From contig MNCI01009462.1 of NCBI GenBank assembly GCA_015680685.1, positions 442,247-506,246 on the forward strand: DNA of 64,000 nucleotides, given 5' to 3'. The notes under the pieces were generated by a model, which was given only the letters and a program-made list of their open reading frames with translations, did no database searches and was not told where the DNA came from. Shown here piece after piece: positions 46,950 through 58,560 of this stretch; position 1 is the stretch's first letter, and every line of letters starts with the position of its first letter. Origin of the DNA: Gnetum montanum (Eukaryota > Streptophyta > Gnetopsida > Gnetales > Gnetaceae). Both the position numbers and the translations under genes were made by a program.

Positions 46950-47953
46950 TGTTGAAGGGGAGCTCTTCCCATAGTGTATTCCTAGGTCCATAATTATTGG
47001 TTTTGGCCTCTTCTACTCCATTGGGCTTCTTGACTTTGTGGTTAAAAATAGTAATTTCTTCCTAAAACTCCACTTTCGACCCTTGTTCTATGTCAATGTT
47101 GTTGACTAGTAAGGAAGTTGTGCTATCACCATAAATGATTATTTCATCTCCCTCATCATGCAGGTGAATTTCTTGGTGGATGGGTAAGGATACCACTCAT
47201 AATTGAGCTAACCAAGGCCTCCCTAGGATAAGGTTGAATCCTGGTGTTTCTTTCATTATCAAGAATTTTTTGTTGTAGGGAATTGTTTCCCTACCACAAA
47301 GTTTAAAGAGATAGAAGCTTTGACAGTAACCCATGATCCATTGAAGGATTTAAGAGTTGATGTCAACCTGTATTGCATATGCTTTGTTAGGCCTAAATGC
47401 TTAATGATGGTGTAGGGTATTATGTTTTTTCTACTTCATTATTAATGTGCACTCTATGCATTTTATATTGTTCTACTATTATTGTTATAAAGAGGGGAGC
47501 CTTAGTTACCTTACCATCTTGGGGGTTGGTCTTGATTTTACTATCGCAAAACACTAGTGTTGTCTATTTCACTTCTTCACTTGGTGAAGATGGTACCATC
47601 ACTACATGGATGGATTCTTCACTAGTTGGGATGTCCTCAATAATGTAAATGGATATCAACATCTTGATTAGTACCTCACGATGTGTAGCAAAATTCTTTA
47701 CCATGTTAGATAGGCTAAGGGTGGCATTTTTTTATTTTAGTGACTATTTGACATATTCCATCACATTGAGGAAGTTATTGTTATTGGCTATGGAATTTTC
47801 ATTTATATTATTCTTAACTTTCTCCATGCACCTCAAAATGTGGACTTCATGTTTTAGTTGTTGTGGCTTAGCCTCTTTTCCCTTCCCTTGGGGCTTGAAG
47901 TCCTTCCATGGTTTATTGGTTGAAGTATCTTGTGTAGTAGAGTTCATGGACAT
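46950..47953 (-). pseudogene. pol: Element A protease region
   Basis: From 47953 downward: a Lys/Asn-rich linker (NNINENSIANNNNFLNVMEY), then SEESIHVVMVPSSPSEEV (about 47590), PLFITIIVEQYKM (about 47490), a damaged catalytic region followed by NIIPYTIIKHLGLTKHMQY (about 47410), SFNGSWVTVKASISLNFVVG (about 47340) and decayed C-terminal pieces (about 47200). The order and wording match G 57690-58560, and the family wording is that of Tat-type protease. The catalytic Asp-Ser/Thr-Gly is not readable. Confidence 0.7.
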
Positions 47954-48089
47954 GAATGATATGGGAGTGGGATTTGTTAGAAAAAATTCCTTAAATGCCT
48001 TGGCTTACTTATTTTCTTTATTTGTAGGCTTTTGCATGGGATTCTTAGATTGTTTTCTTGGGGACTTCTTGTTTTCATTGGTTGGTTGA

Positions 48090-50052
48090 GAAGAAGAAGT
48101 CATTGCATTGACTACCATTGAAGGACATTATTTAGTTGTAAGGATGGACTCATTGGACATATGATGGGAAACTCTAATTATGAAAGGCCCTTTGAAAGGT
48201 ATAGGTGATGGTATTCTTACAACAAAGGGGATCCTTGAACTTACAGAAGTTAAAGGACCACATTCATTATAAGGAGGTACCTAAATCACAAACAATTCCC
48301 CACAGGCCTTAGATCATTGTTGACATTGAACTCTGCTATGGTATATGGACTATTATTGGAATTTAATGGATCCTTATAGACATGCATCAACTAGTTCTAT
48401 GGCCTAACTAGATTAGAGGCATTAAGCACTAGTTCATCCTTGTCAATCATGTTTTTCAGGTCATTTTTTAGTGCTAGGAAAAAGTTGGTATCATGACCTG
48501 GCAGTTGATGGTAGTGATAAAAATGGCCAAGTCTAAAGTATTTAGGTACAAAAGGGTCATCCTTGCTTGTAAGAGTGGGATATTTAAGTATCTCACATAA
48601 TCTTTCATGCATCTTATAGGAATATTTCATCATTTTTTTGTATTGTATTGTCCACTCTTTCATAGTTGGTCAAGGACTTTTGATGCTTTTAATAGTAACC
48701 TAGTATACTTTGAACAGTCTTTTCATTTAAAGTTAGGCCTTGTAGTAGTTAATGCAGAGGCCCCATATGCTAAGGGTTGATTATTGTTGAAAATGATCTT
48801 GGGTTGGTTCATCCTTGACCCCTGTGTGGTCTTCTTACTCTCCTTTGCAATAATGGCCACTACTACATTATTTTTCCTCCCCCTCTCCTTATCCCTCTAT
48901 GCACATTGGTTCTTATATGCCATGTAGGCAAGGTCATGGCTAGCCTCTATGGCATCTTCTATGTTCTTAGTTTGGGAGAAGGCCTAACTAAGTGACTATG
49001 GGTCTAAGTAGTATAATTTTGACTTGATAAAGTTGTTAACCATCCCCTTTAATATAGTGAGGAGATGGGTTTCAATTATTTATTTTAGAATCTTGTTAAG
49101 TAGAGCATTCCATCATTGCATGAACTTTTGCATAGGCTCAAAAAATTCTTGCTTGACCTTCATTAGTTGATCAAGGGTTGTGTTAAGTTTTAAGTTGTAC
49201 TTAAAATGGTTAATGAACTATGAAATTAGGTGTTATAGTAAGGATATGAATCCTTATGGTAAGGCATAGTACTAGTTTAGAGCTTTTCATATAAGAGACA
49301 TATAGAAAATCCACATTATCATATGTGGCTAAGCTTGTAGTAATAAGCACTCAGCTCAAAAAGTTGTAATATGTAAGGATCACCTTCACCATTGTACTTA
49401 GTAAATTGAGGTATAGGGATACTTGGGGGAAGAGTTAGCTATGCAACTATAGGAATAATAGGATCATCCAATAGAAGTCCATTATTTTAATGATCTAGGA
49501 CATGGAATACTTAATCCTTTGTAACTCTTTTGTTAGGTTCTAGATCATTTGGAAGGCTTGATCCAATCCTTAAGATGCCTGCATGTGTTGTGGGGATTGC
49601 ACAAAAGGTTGAGGTATAAGCTAGGAGGCCTATGGCCTCACTTTGGATGTAACACCAAAGGAAGAGGTTGAGTCATTATTTTCATAGCTGGGTTAAATAG
49701 CGAAAAAGAGATTTATTTTGGTATTTGAGGCATAAGAGGGAAAAAATGGGTATGTGATCCTTAGGTCACTTAAGGTCCTATTGTGAATCCCATCTACGTG
49801 AAAAAAGGGATGAGTGGTGGTCATAACCACTGATGATGGATACATAGACCGTGCTTGTGTGGTCAAAGATAGGGAGGAGGAAAATGATGGTTTAAAATCA
49901 ATTGTGTTTGATACACTACTATAACGAGTGCTATTCCAAACATGGTTGGATAGGGAGGAGGTGAGGGCTAAAGCATTTTTCTGGTGGAAGAGGCAAGAGG
50001 GGTTGAAATGGGCATGGTAGCTAGGGGAGTCAATTGTTGGAATAGATTCCAT
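48090..50052 (-). pseudogene. gag: Element A gag
   Basis: Starts MESIPTIDSPSYHAHFNPSC at 50052, with a Ser/Thr/Pro/His-rich N-terminal part like that of G. The capsid part is damaged: IPIPQFTKYNGEGDPY (about 49430) matches LPQFTKFNGDGDPNM of G. The open piece 48663-48397 holds VPKYFRLGHFYHYHQLPGHD, matching LRLERFYDYHQICGHEMDYC of G, where a zinc-knuckle-like Cys/His pattern has lost its Cys residues. Frameshifts and stops are frequent. Confidence 0.75.
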
Positions 50053-51240
50053 ATGAGGTTTACGAGCTAGAATTTAGCCCCAAAATCATCTTTCTCCTCA
50101 TATTACTCATCTGAACTAGCCTTCTTATCCTCTTCATCCATCTCAATTAATTGAAAAATATTGTGTGCCTAAGTTTCGTTGAATGGTATTTTATCATACA
50201 AGGAAGGTATGTAGTCCTTCCCATCATCGTGAATTAGCTTATATTCTCTTTTGGCCTCTACTTCCATTCTTGGAAAAGGCATGCCAAACTAATTTTTTGC
50301 ACAAAAAAAGCGGTAATGCTATTTTTTTATCATAAAAAACTCTAGGCTTCATCTCTTGAGCCTAAGTGATTATCTACAGTTAGCTACAATAAGATCTTTA
50401 AGATCATAAAACCTTATGGCTTGTTTGTCAGATTGTACATTGGTGAAGTTAAATGGAAAAATGGTTGACTAGCTAAATGACATGGTGATAATATTTAAAA
50501 TTGACCTAATAAAATTCTTCATTAACTAATAAAATAAAACTTTTTGCAAATGGAATTTTTAAAATGTAAAAGGGATGTGGATATCAAACTATTGTGCATT
50601 GAAATTGTAAAGTACAGTGTAGGTTGCAATGAAAATGAGGTATACCTTTTCCTTGGGCAAACACAATAATTTTATGTTAAACCCCCATCATGCTAGCCTT
50701 GCTAGTAGTATCCACATAGGAGGTGAGAGAGAGAGAGAGAGAGAAAGAGAGAAGGGGAATAGGTTAAAAAATCTTATAGCTCCTTACATAGTGTTGGGAT
50801 GCTTTTTCCTTGGTAAGAATAGTGATAATTACCCAAAAATCAAGGTGAAAATTTTTCTTTGTTTTTCAATGATTTTATTGATATTTGTAAAGCACCAATT
50901 CTAACCTTATTGGGAAATTTTTGCAGTAGAGGGGGTTAAGGTGTTGTGTGATTGTGAAGGAGTAATGCTAGCCTTTGGAACACATAAAGGTAGGTGCAAA
51001 TTGTAACCATGCTAGTCTTACAATGTCCAAAAATTTCTATGAAAATTATTTTCAAAATCAAAATCACTTGTAGTCTCCATAATCGATGTTTGTGGTAGGA
51101 AGATGGATGGTAGCTTTGGTTTTTTTTGTAGAGAAAAATGTTATCAAATTTTAAAGATGTTTTTTGTGTACATTTAAAGTTTTGTACAAGAAAAAATGTT
51201 ATTAAAATGGAAAATAGGATTGGATGAAAAATTTAGATGG
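50053..51240. other. Element A leader between primer site and gag
   Basis: No gene. Includes a GA microsatellite at 50724-50748. Long leaders are usual in Tat/Ogre elements. Confidence 0.5.
50724..50748. repeat. GA dinucleotide microsatellite
   Basis: About 12 GA units, one interruption. Confidence 0.9.
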
Positions 51241-51266
51241 AGGCACTCCTTCTAGCACTAGAAAAT
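51241..51266 (-). other. Primer binding site of element A
   Basis: Minus-strand CTAGTGCTAGAAGGAGTGCC follows the 5' LTR end CTACA and aligns with TGGCTCTAGAAGGAGGGCC after the G LTR. The shared sequence suggests the same tRNA primer, which I do not name. Confidence 0.6.
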
Positions 51267-51365
51267 TGTAGCAACTAGAAAATTTAGTTGGAAAATCGAA
51301 AATCTCAGGTGAGATAGCTTTAAGCTTACATCCCAAAGACCTTAGAGAAAGAGGATCCAAGGTAC

Positions 51366-51392
51366 CGTAGATAGTCTAGTCGATCACCCAAG
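51366..51392 (-). promoter_or_regulatory. Conserved hairpin near LTR 3' end (A, 5' copy)
   Basis: CTTGG on one side; the partner has decayed to CTACG. The loop TGATCGACTAGACTAT is intact. Confidence 0.45.
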
Positions 51393-51930
51393 AACTTAGA
51401 GAGTATAACCGAGGGTAATCAAAATAAAATATAATGCAGATCTAGATTGTAATAAGTGCACAAAATAAAATAAGTTGATACTAGCATAATAAACAGAATT
51501 ATAAAATTTATTATAATGAAATAAAGAAAGTTCAAAACATGTACAGATGGTGCCTAGGGATGCAAAGGGATCACTTCAATGGTTATTTGAAGTTTGTTAA
51601 AGCTGATAGTATTAGATACAATAGTCAGCTCCATGATTCAAGTGCTCCACAACTCCCAAAATTGCATCTTATTGATTCCTTCACTAAATCTGTAGCATTG
51701 GTGGTACAAGGGGTAGGATGTGTGAAGGGTTTTGGGCCACAAGGAAGGAGTACGTTGGTAGTCTTGATGCCTAGGTAGCTTAACGTTACCATAAAATCTC
51801 ACACAATCTTCAATGTTGAAAGTCGTCAAAAGTGATTGTAGGTTACATGCTAAGAATTCTTATGTTTGCACTGTTTTCAAAGCTCTTGAATTCAAAAATG
51901 GGGGAACTCCTTCATGATTCTCAAGCTTTG

Positions 51931-51938
51931 TTTATATA
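51931..51938 (-). promoter_or_regulatory. TATA box of element A 5' LTR
   Basis: TATATAAA on the minus strand; the 3' LTR has the mutated CCATATAGACC at the matching place (about 9590). Confidence 0.5.
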
Positions 51939-53019
51939 GGTTGTATTGTCATAATTTTGATTGCAAATTTCTATCATAATTGCTGATAGATTGATGTAAT
52001 GTGTAGGTGTCCAAATCTAGCATGGTTTCCATTTATAGTAAATTTTAATATCCCCAAGGTACCAAAACCATTCTAGTTACTAAAAATAGTAAATGGAATG
52101 TTTACTCATGCTGGCCTCTTCAATTGATGTTGGCCTTTTATGAGTAATGCTAAGGTTGTTGGAGCAACCTTAGGCTACAGGAGAAACTCTAAGCTACAAG
52201 AGCATAGGTGCATCCAACATAGCAAAGGTCATACTATACAAAAAACCCATGAGAATGCTAATTTTGGTAATCCAAAAGGCATTTTTGACCTCCCAAACCC
52301 AAATATATACATAATATGACTTTCACTTGGGAATTGAGACTATGACCACTTATGAGAAATATTTTTAGCTCCAAAAGATAACGTATGTGAAATTTCATCT
52401 TGTGGATTACAATATCCACATTTTATAATTAGATTTTAGCCTTAAGTTTCATGGGTTGAAAGTTACAATGCCAAAAAGGGTACAATATGCATTTTATTAG
52501 TGGTGTTTCACATTCAACATCTAACATTAGCATTTAGATATGTACATTGATTCTCTTATCTAGAAGCTTCTAGATTCATTCAAAAAATTCTATGAGCCAA
52601 AATGCATCCTTTCTATGTGATCTAAAGGTATTTTAGGCCTATAAATAAAGGGATACACCCGAAACACCATAAAATTTTAGGACCCTCATGCTTTAGCAAA
52701 GTCTTGGAATTTAGGCAAGGACTTCCACAAGTGCAGCATCATGATGGTTTGGCAAGGAAATGTAAGAACTATGCATAGACTGCCTAGTTCAACAAGTTTT
52801 CTATCTATAGAGTCGATAGGCCTGTTGGACTCTCTGGCCTGCCCAAGTGGATAATTGATCCAGCTAACAATCTACCTAGAGACCATGCTAGGAGTTGTCG
52901 AAAGTGTTCTGAATGAGCAAAATAGTTTGATAAGTTTTCTAGTGAAGAAGTCTGCTATGATGTACAATGTAGAAAGCCTTGAAAAAATGGTTGCAAGATA
53001 AGTCAGGATTTAGCCAATG

Positions 53020-53460
53020 CAAAATGCTACGCTATGTAGTGTAGCACATCATAGTAGAGATAGAATAGAAAGGCCCATCTTGATGAACAACTCCAACAAT
53101 AAGATTGCACTTAGAAAAATGTTAGCCTCTAAAGTTGCATGCCCCACTTAGTCCTCAAGCCTCAAGAAAATTTTTTTGCTAGAAAATGGTGAATTGAATA
53201 AGGTATCATGATACACTAGCTACTACACTGTGCTACGCTACATAGCATAGTATAGTGTAGCAACAATACAAAAACAACAGAAGTATGCCAAACATGAATT
53301 CAGCTAATTCGAAGGCTTCCCAACATGAAGGAAAAAATTTTCATTTGTTAGCATGACTAACCCTTAGGCAAATTCATTTTAGCTCCAATGGAAATCTCAG
53401 TCAAGATTAGTGGATACACTATGCTACACTATGTAGCATAGCACAATGTAGCAAGTAGCC
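53020..53460. promoter_or_regulatory. CTACGCTA / TGTAGCATAG motif clusters in G LTR
   Basis: Three dense clusters, partly palindromic (GCTACGCTATGTAGTGTAGC at 53026-53045). The same core recurs in the introns and leader of the G antisense gene. Confidence 0.65.
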
Positions 53461-54367
53461 ACTTACACTATGCCAATGTGCTCGACAATGTGAGTAATGC
53501 AACACTAGTATGGAAGCATCAAGACATCTTCAGGTAGCTCTAAAACTTGTTGGCAACAATCTTTTCTCACTTTGGCATCTCCTTGGTGAAATTAGCAATT
53601 TTACTTCATTTTTGCATACCCTTGGTCAACTCTCAAAAAAATTGTTCCTACACTTGACCCTGCTTGTAAGAGTAGGGAAGACGTAGTCCTAGAGCATAGG
53701 ATCCATTTTTCTCACATGGTTAGCACACTAGTTTTTGACACATGCAATGTTGACAGTATAGTCATAGTATAACAAAGTTCACATCTAGCATTGGACACCT
53801 ACATAGTATGAACATGTTAGCACCTTGTGGGGTCCAAGACACATTGCATCCAGACCACGTTTCTCTCTAGATCCTAGACCTAGAAATACCTCGACAAATA
53901 ACACTTGAAGGGTTGGCTTCTTGATTGGATTTTTTGCATTGGTTGTTTGGCTTTATGGTTGGCTTCTTGGCATAGTTGGCTTTCAGAAGGCATAGTTGGC
54001 ACTTTTCTTGAGCATTCTAATTACTTTTGAGTTCTTTGGTTGGCTTCAAACATCCCTTGGTAAGTCAAGCATCTTAGCATCTTAGCAAATATAGTAGCAA
54101 GCAGAAGACGTGTGACTATAATATTCGGTGTGAGCGGTGTCTCTTAAGTGTTGCCTAACCTATTGTACACTTTTCAGTAAGGTAAAGGATCAAATCCATG
54201 ACCTTTGGGGCAGTGCACTTTCTCACCTAAACTTGATTTGTTATTTCCTTACTATAATTGTTGTTTTGCACTGTTGTCACTATTTTGCATTTATTGATCA
54301 TCGATCTACTCCTCATGTATCACTTCCAAAATAAATGTTCACATAAGGTTAAGATACACTGATTAAG

Positions 54368-54398
54368 TCCCTGTCTGATCGACTAGACCATTCAGGGA
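54368..54398 (+). promoter_or_regulatory. Conserved hairpin near LTR 3' end (G)
   Basis: TCCCTG pairs with CAGGGA; inside, GTCT can pair with AGAC around GATCGACT. Best preserved of four copies. Confidence 0.55.
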
Positions 54399-54510
54399 AT
54401 CCCACTTCTGCTTCTCTTTGGCACAGCCCTCGCACGGATCTGGGGTTAAACTATTTGCCCAGCAACCTCTTGGTGTTCTACCCACTGACATTCTCAGTTG
54501 CTATAGTTTT

Positions 54511-54529
54511 TGGCTCTAGAAGGAGGGCC
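54511..54529 (+). other. Primer binding site of element G
   Basis: TGGCTCTAGAAGGAGGGCC five bases after the LTR end, aligned with the site next to the 5' LTR of element A. Confidence 0.65.
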
Positions 54530-54656
54530 TTTTTCATGCCTTTTCCATGTCCTACGGGTAGTCCTACACGCTCTTTGTACCTTGTCACACACTAGTGTAA
54601 ACTTGACACCCTTTTGTATTTGTTTACACACTGTGTGATGTAGATTAGTCACAAAA

Positions 54657-57170
54657 ATGGTTCCTTTGGAAATTGACAGGATGAAAAGCCTCCAATCTCC
54701 TATTGATTTCCGTATTTCTTATTTGCGTTCTTCCCTTTTACCATGCAAGATGATTCTGATGACAACCGTTGTTTCCACCTTGAGCCTTGAGGCTCCTTGC
54801 TCAGCTCAAAGCACCATGGGTGCTGAGTGGCCACCTAGCCCAGTGCTGGTACCATGTCAATCCCTTAGGATTTAAAATTTGTCACCCAAGTTCTTGGTGC
54901 AAGACGCAGAGTGTAATGACTTTATCTATGCAAAGATCTAGGAAAATCTACCCCTAGATCACCAAGAACTCAAGGACAAATGTAATTTTGAGTTCCTTCA
55001 TTGGAATAGGATGGAGTTTGTTCCTACCCCTAACATTACCATCCCCCTAACAGAAACACATAAGTGGATCTTAGATCAGCTGCTATGAGTTAGTAAACCT
55101 AGGGAGTGGGACACAGAATCCCATTATGATGAAGCATTCCAGGATGGATAGGAAGATTTGGACTCCCAGTCTGAGAGGGATGGCCAAACTTACCCTATGA
55201 CCATCCCTCCTACTATGGTCTTCAGGTCAAACCCACTTTTTGTGACAGCTCCCTTTGTGATCACCAAAAATCTTCCTCAATCTATGTTTTCATCAGCCAT
55301 GGGCAACCATCATGCACCCTCAACATATCAGCATGCTCCTCTCTCAATTTCATTCCTAGGCACTCTCCCTTCTCATTCTATTCTATCCTTGTACCAAGCT
55401 CTAGTCACACCTACGTTGCCCTATGTACACACCACGTCTACTTCATAGTTGCCTGGAGCCCCCACTTCAGTCTCATTATTTGCATCTATTCCATCATCAA
55501 TGGCAGGCCCAATCCCAACCACATGGTGGATCCCAGCCACCTTTCCCCCTATTTAGCAACCCCACCATATGTCACATTACCCTTACCACCAAGCATACTA
55601 GGTTCCACATGTGTCACAACCAAGTGCGGGGCTATGGCTTATCCCATCAACCATGCAAATGGCTAACCCCATATCACCACCAGTAGCCATGACTCTAGTA
55701 GCACCACCCACTAGGTGGTGGACTTCACAAGTAACACCCTTCACAAGGGCAGCCCCAATGGCACCCCCTATGAGCCAGGCCACTACCCTTACTATGCCAC
55801 CAACAATGGTTGCCCCCACAACCCCCCAACCATCTACATCATCTTTGAGTCTAGATCAAGCATTCCAACTTATCTAGACCCTCACCAAAGAGATTAAACA
55901 TCTCAAGGCTTTTGGTTCCAACACGATGCAGGTCATGGATTTCTACCATGACAACCCCATTAGCCTGACGATTCCTATGCTTACATTGCTCCCTAGGATT
56001 CCACTCCCCCAATTCACAAAATTCAATGGGGATGGTGACCCTAACATGCATTTAGTCACATTTAGATCTGAGTCTTTATTGTTGCAACAATGGCTACACA
56101 CCATTATTCACATCTTTTCTATGTCTCTGACAGACAAAGCTTTAGACTGGTACTGTGTGCCCCCATGTGCCTCCATCTCAACACTAGAGGAGCTGATGAC
56201 CTAGTTTGTAACCTGCTTCAAGTATAACTTGAAGCCTGAAGTCATGCTAGATTAGTTTATGGGCATTAAGCAAGACCCGCTGGAGTCAATGCAAAAGCTG
56301 ATACAGCGGTGGAACGCTACCTTGAATGAGATTTATGAGCCTATCGAAAAGGCCCATTTTCTGGCCATCTTTAATGGGATAGTAAATGATTTCATCAAAT
56401 CCAAGCTATACTACCTAGCATCATGCTTTCTTAGTCAAGATTTCGCCCAAACAAAAAGCATCTGAGATGCGGCCAAAGCGAGTAAGGACCCAGCCTATGT
56501 TACATATAAAAATGCATGTACCAAAAAAGACAAAGAAAAGGGCAAAGCTGCAATGGCCATGGTGGCCTCTATGGAAAATGAAGCTAAGCCCAATAGCATC
56601 AATAACAAGAAAGTGGCCACAACATCAACTAATCCTATGCCTAGCCTAAGTAGCACTGCCCAACCCTTCACATTGGCACTAGAGGCATCCACTCCATCTA
56701 AACCCAACTTTCAGTGAAAAGATCATGCCAAGTATACCCCTCTACCTATCAAGCCTTCAGAACTTCTTAAGAAATTGCTAGGGGTGGGGTACATTCAACA
56801 TAAGTGGATGTTAGAGGAGGTGACCAAATGACATCAGCGATATTGCGAACTCCTTAGGAACCCCTCCTTGGCTATGCCCAACAAGCCACTACTTCCTAAG
56901 AACTTAAGGCTGGAGCGGTTCTATGACTACCATCAAATTTGTGGTCATGAGATGGATTACTGTCTAGCCTTAAAAGATGATATTCAATGGATGATTTATC
57001 AGGGGAAGTTAGTTTTGGATGAAAGAAACCTTGTCTATCCCAAAAATAAATCCATGCATGTTTACAAGGACCCCCTCAACACTAACAATGCGAGGTACAT
57101 TATCAACACGATTGGCATAGACGGTAATCTAGAATCACCACATCAGCTGTTTGTGGTACGTGTGCCGTAA
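54657..57170 (+). pseudogene. gag: Element G gag
   Basis: The first plausible start is MVPLEIDRMKSLQSP (54657), about 130 bases after the primer site. The long N-terminal part is Pro/Ser/Thr/His-rich (55158-55880). The capsid begins with IPLPQFTKFNGDGDPNMHLV (56004-56060) and continues MSLTDKALDWY (56120), DPLESMQKLIQRWNATLNEI (56274-56330) and FNGIVNDFIKSKLYYLAS. After a Lys/Ala linker, LRLERFYDYHQICGHEMDYC (56905-56965) resembles a zinc-knuckle block kept in Tat-type gag, followed by LALKDDIQWMI. Isolated stops and frameshifts split it into five open pieces; it is less decayed than the A copy. Confidence 0.82.
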
Positions 57171-57649
57171 CATAGCATAGCAACATCAAAAATGGTAAAA
57201 AAGATGTTGTAACAACCATTCGTTCTCAAGATTCCTCCTTGGAGATTTGCCATTGCACCCTTCGTGATCAGAATCGCATTATGGCCTGCACTAATGCCAC
57301 AAGCCCCATTTTTCATTAGAAGGCCAAAACACACAACTACTCCCATCGCACAGAGCCATGCTAAAATGACATCATAGCCTTCTCATTCAAACAAATGGGA
57401 AGAGCATTTAAAGGATGAAACGGCTAAGGAGTGTATCATCCTAGGACCCTCCAAGCCTACACCTTCATCCTCCATGTCTACACCCCCCTCATCATCAATA
57501 GTTGACACTACTATGCACACAAAATCATCACCACCCCACCTAAAAAGGTCTAGCCCTAAAGCTGGAATTGCTCCTCCTCAAGAAATTTGTCTTCCAGGAT
57601 GAATGGAGAAAGAGAAGGGTCGAAAACAATGAGAAAGTGAACAGGACCT

Positions 57650-58560
57650 CCTAAATGCCCTTACTCAGGTCAAACAGGCTCTGAAAGAAAAGAACACAAC
57701 CTTGAGCCTATATGACTTGGTAATGACTTCCACCATGAACCGCGAGGCCTTGGTTCACATGTTGACATCCATACCAGTTGACGAAAACATGCCGGTAGAG
57801 GAGAAGGTAATCCATGTGGTCATGCTCCCTTCTATGCCCAAAGAACTATGGCCATCTCAATTGACATTCTATGACGAGTCTGTTAAGGATGACCCTCAAA
57901 GTGTTAGGCAACAAAAACACCTCTGTTCATCATAATTCGAGTCAGTCAACACAAGATTCGAAGAGTACACGTTGATGACAGGGTCGCTACAAATTTCATC
58001 TCATTCCCCATAGTGGGCAAGCTGGGTTTGGTGGACGAAATCAAACCCACAAAAACATCATGTCTGAAGTCATTCAATAGAGCATAGGTGGTGGTGAAAG
58101 GCACTATCCACGTTAACATTGTGGCAGGGGACTAGTTCCCCATGAGTGCAACATTCATCATGGTAGAAGAGATGCTTGGGTTTAACCTGATCTTGAGGAG
58201 GTCATGGTTGGCCCAACTCAGGGCTGTCTCTTCACCCATACATCAAGAAATCCACCTACCTTATGCAGGCAGGGAGGTGGTAATTTATGGTGATGAAGTG
58301 ACTACCAAGGTGATAAACAATGTTGACATGGAGCAAGGTTCAGAAGTGATAACCTTTGAGGCTGAAGTGCCTATTTCCACTGAAGCAAAATGTTTGGCAA
58401 GTGAGCTAGCCCAAAACGTTGACTCATAAAATGAAATGATGTGGGCTAAGTTACCTTTTCAAGTGGTAGATAATGACATAGAGGAATACCGCAATAAATC
58501 CCCTTGGCCTTACACATTGCCAAGCCCACAATGGGTTAAGAAGCAGCTGCGAGAATAATT
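57650..58560 (+). pseudogene. pol: Element G protease region
   Basis: LTSIPVDENMPVEEKVIHVV (57761-57820) and LPSMPKELWPSQLTFYDES lead into the protease. The active-site stretch now reads VDDRVATNFISFPIVGKLGL (57972-58030), so the catalytic Asp-Ser/Thr-Gly is broken. The end, MVEEMLGFNLILRRSWLAQL and AVSSPIHQEIHLPYAGREVV (58160-58280), matches the usual protease C-terminus. It closes with SPWPYTLPSPQWVKKQLRE (about 58500-58555). No RT follows in the window: the antisense gene comes next. Confidence 0.8.

Larger units (their letters stand above)
8925..52510 (-). mobile_element. Element A: giant Tat/Ogre-like Ty3 element with nested insertions
   Basis: Two alignable LTRs in the same orientation (8925-10257 and 51267-52510), bounded by CATTT (8920-8924) and CATTC (52511-52515). 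On the minus strand the order is 5' LTR, primer site, gag, protease, an antisense gene, a ~187-bp tandem array, RT, RNase H/aRNH, integrase, polypurine tract, 3' LTR. Subtracting the chromovirus (16.1 kb), copia element (5.6 kb) and solo LTR (1.6 kb) leaves about 20 kb, in the Ogre size range. The LTRs look roughly 80-85% alike by eye, so the element is old. The alternative, two different elements whose ends happen to match, is less likely. Confidence 0.75.
51267..52510 (-). mobile_element. 5' LTR of element A
   Basis: 1244 bp, TGAAACACC...CTACA on the minus strand, aligned with 8925-10257. A TATA box (TATATAAA, minus) is at 51931-51938 and the 3'-end hairpin at 51366-51392. It has fewer 19-bp units than the other LTR. 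Right target duplication CATTC at 52511-52515. Confidence 0.88.
52511..54505 (+). mobile_element. 5' LTR of element G, start not resolved
   Basis: Ends GTTGCTATA (A has GTTGCTACA), followed by a primer site. Near the end are the conserved hairpin (54368-54398) and GCACAGCCCTCGCACGGATC (54422-54441), identical to solo LTR B. Clusters of CTACGCTA/TGTAGCATAG motifs lie at 53026, 53220-53264 and 53418-53455. TATAAATA at 52640-52647 may be its promoter or may lie upstream of it. The LTR start is either shortly after 52511 or left of 8925, since element A inserted here. Confidence 0.65.

Noticed and set aside
55598-55819. Gly/Val-rich minus-strand ORF
   Set aside because: Opposite-strand shadow of the Pro/Thr-rich part of element G gag.
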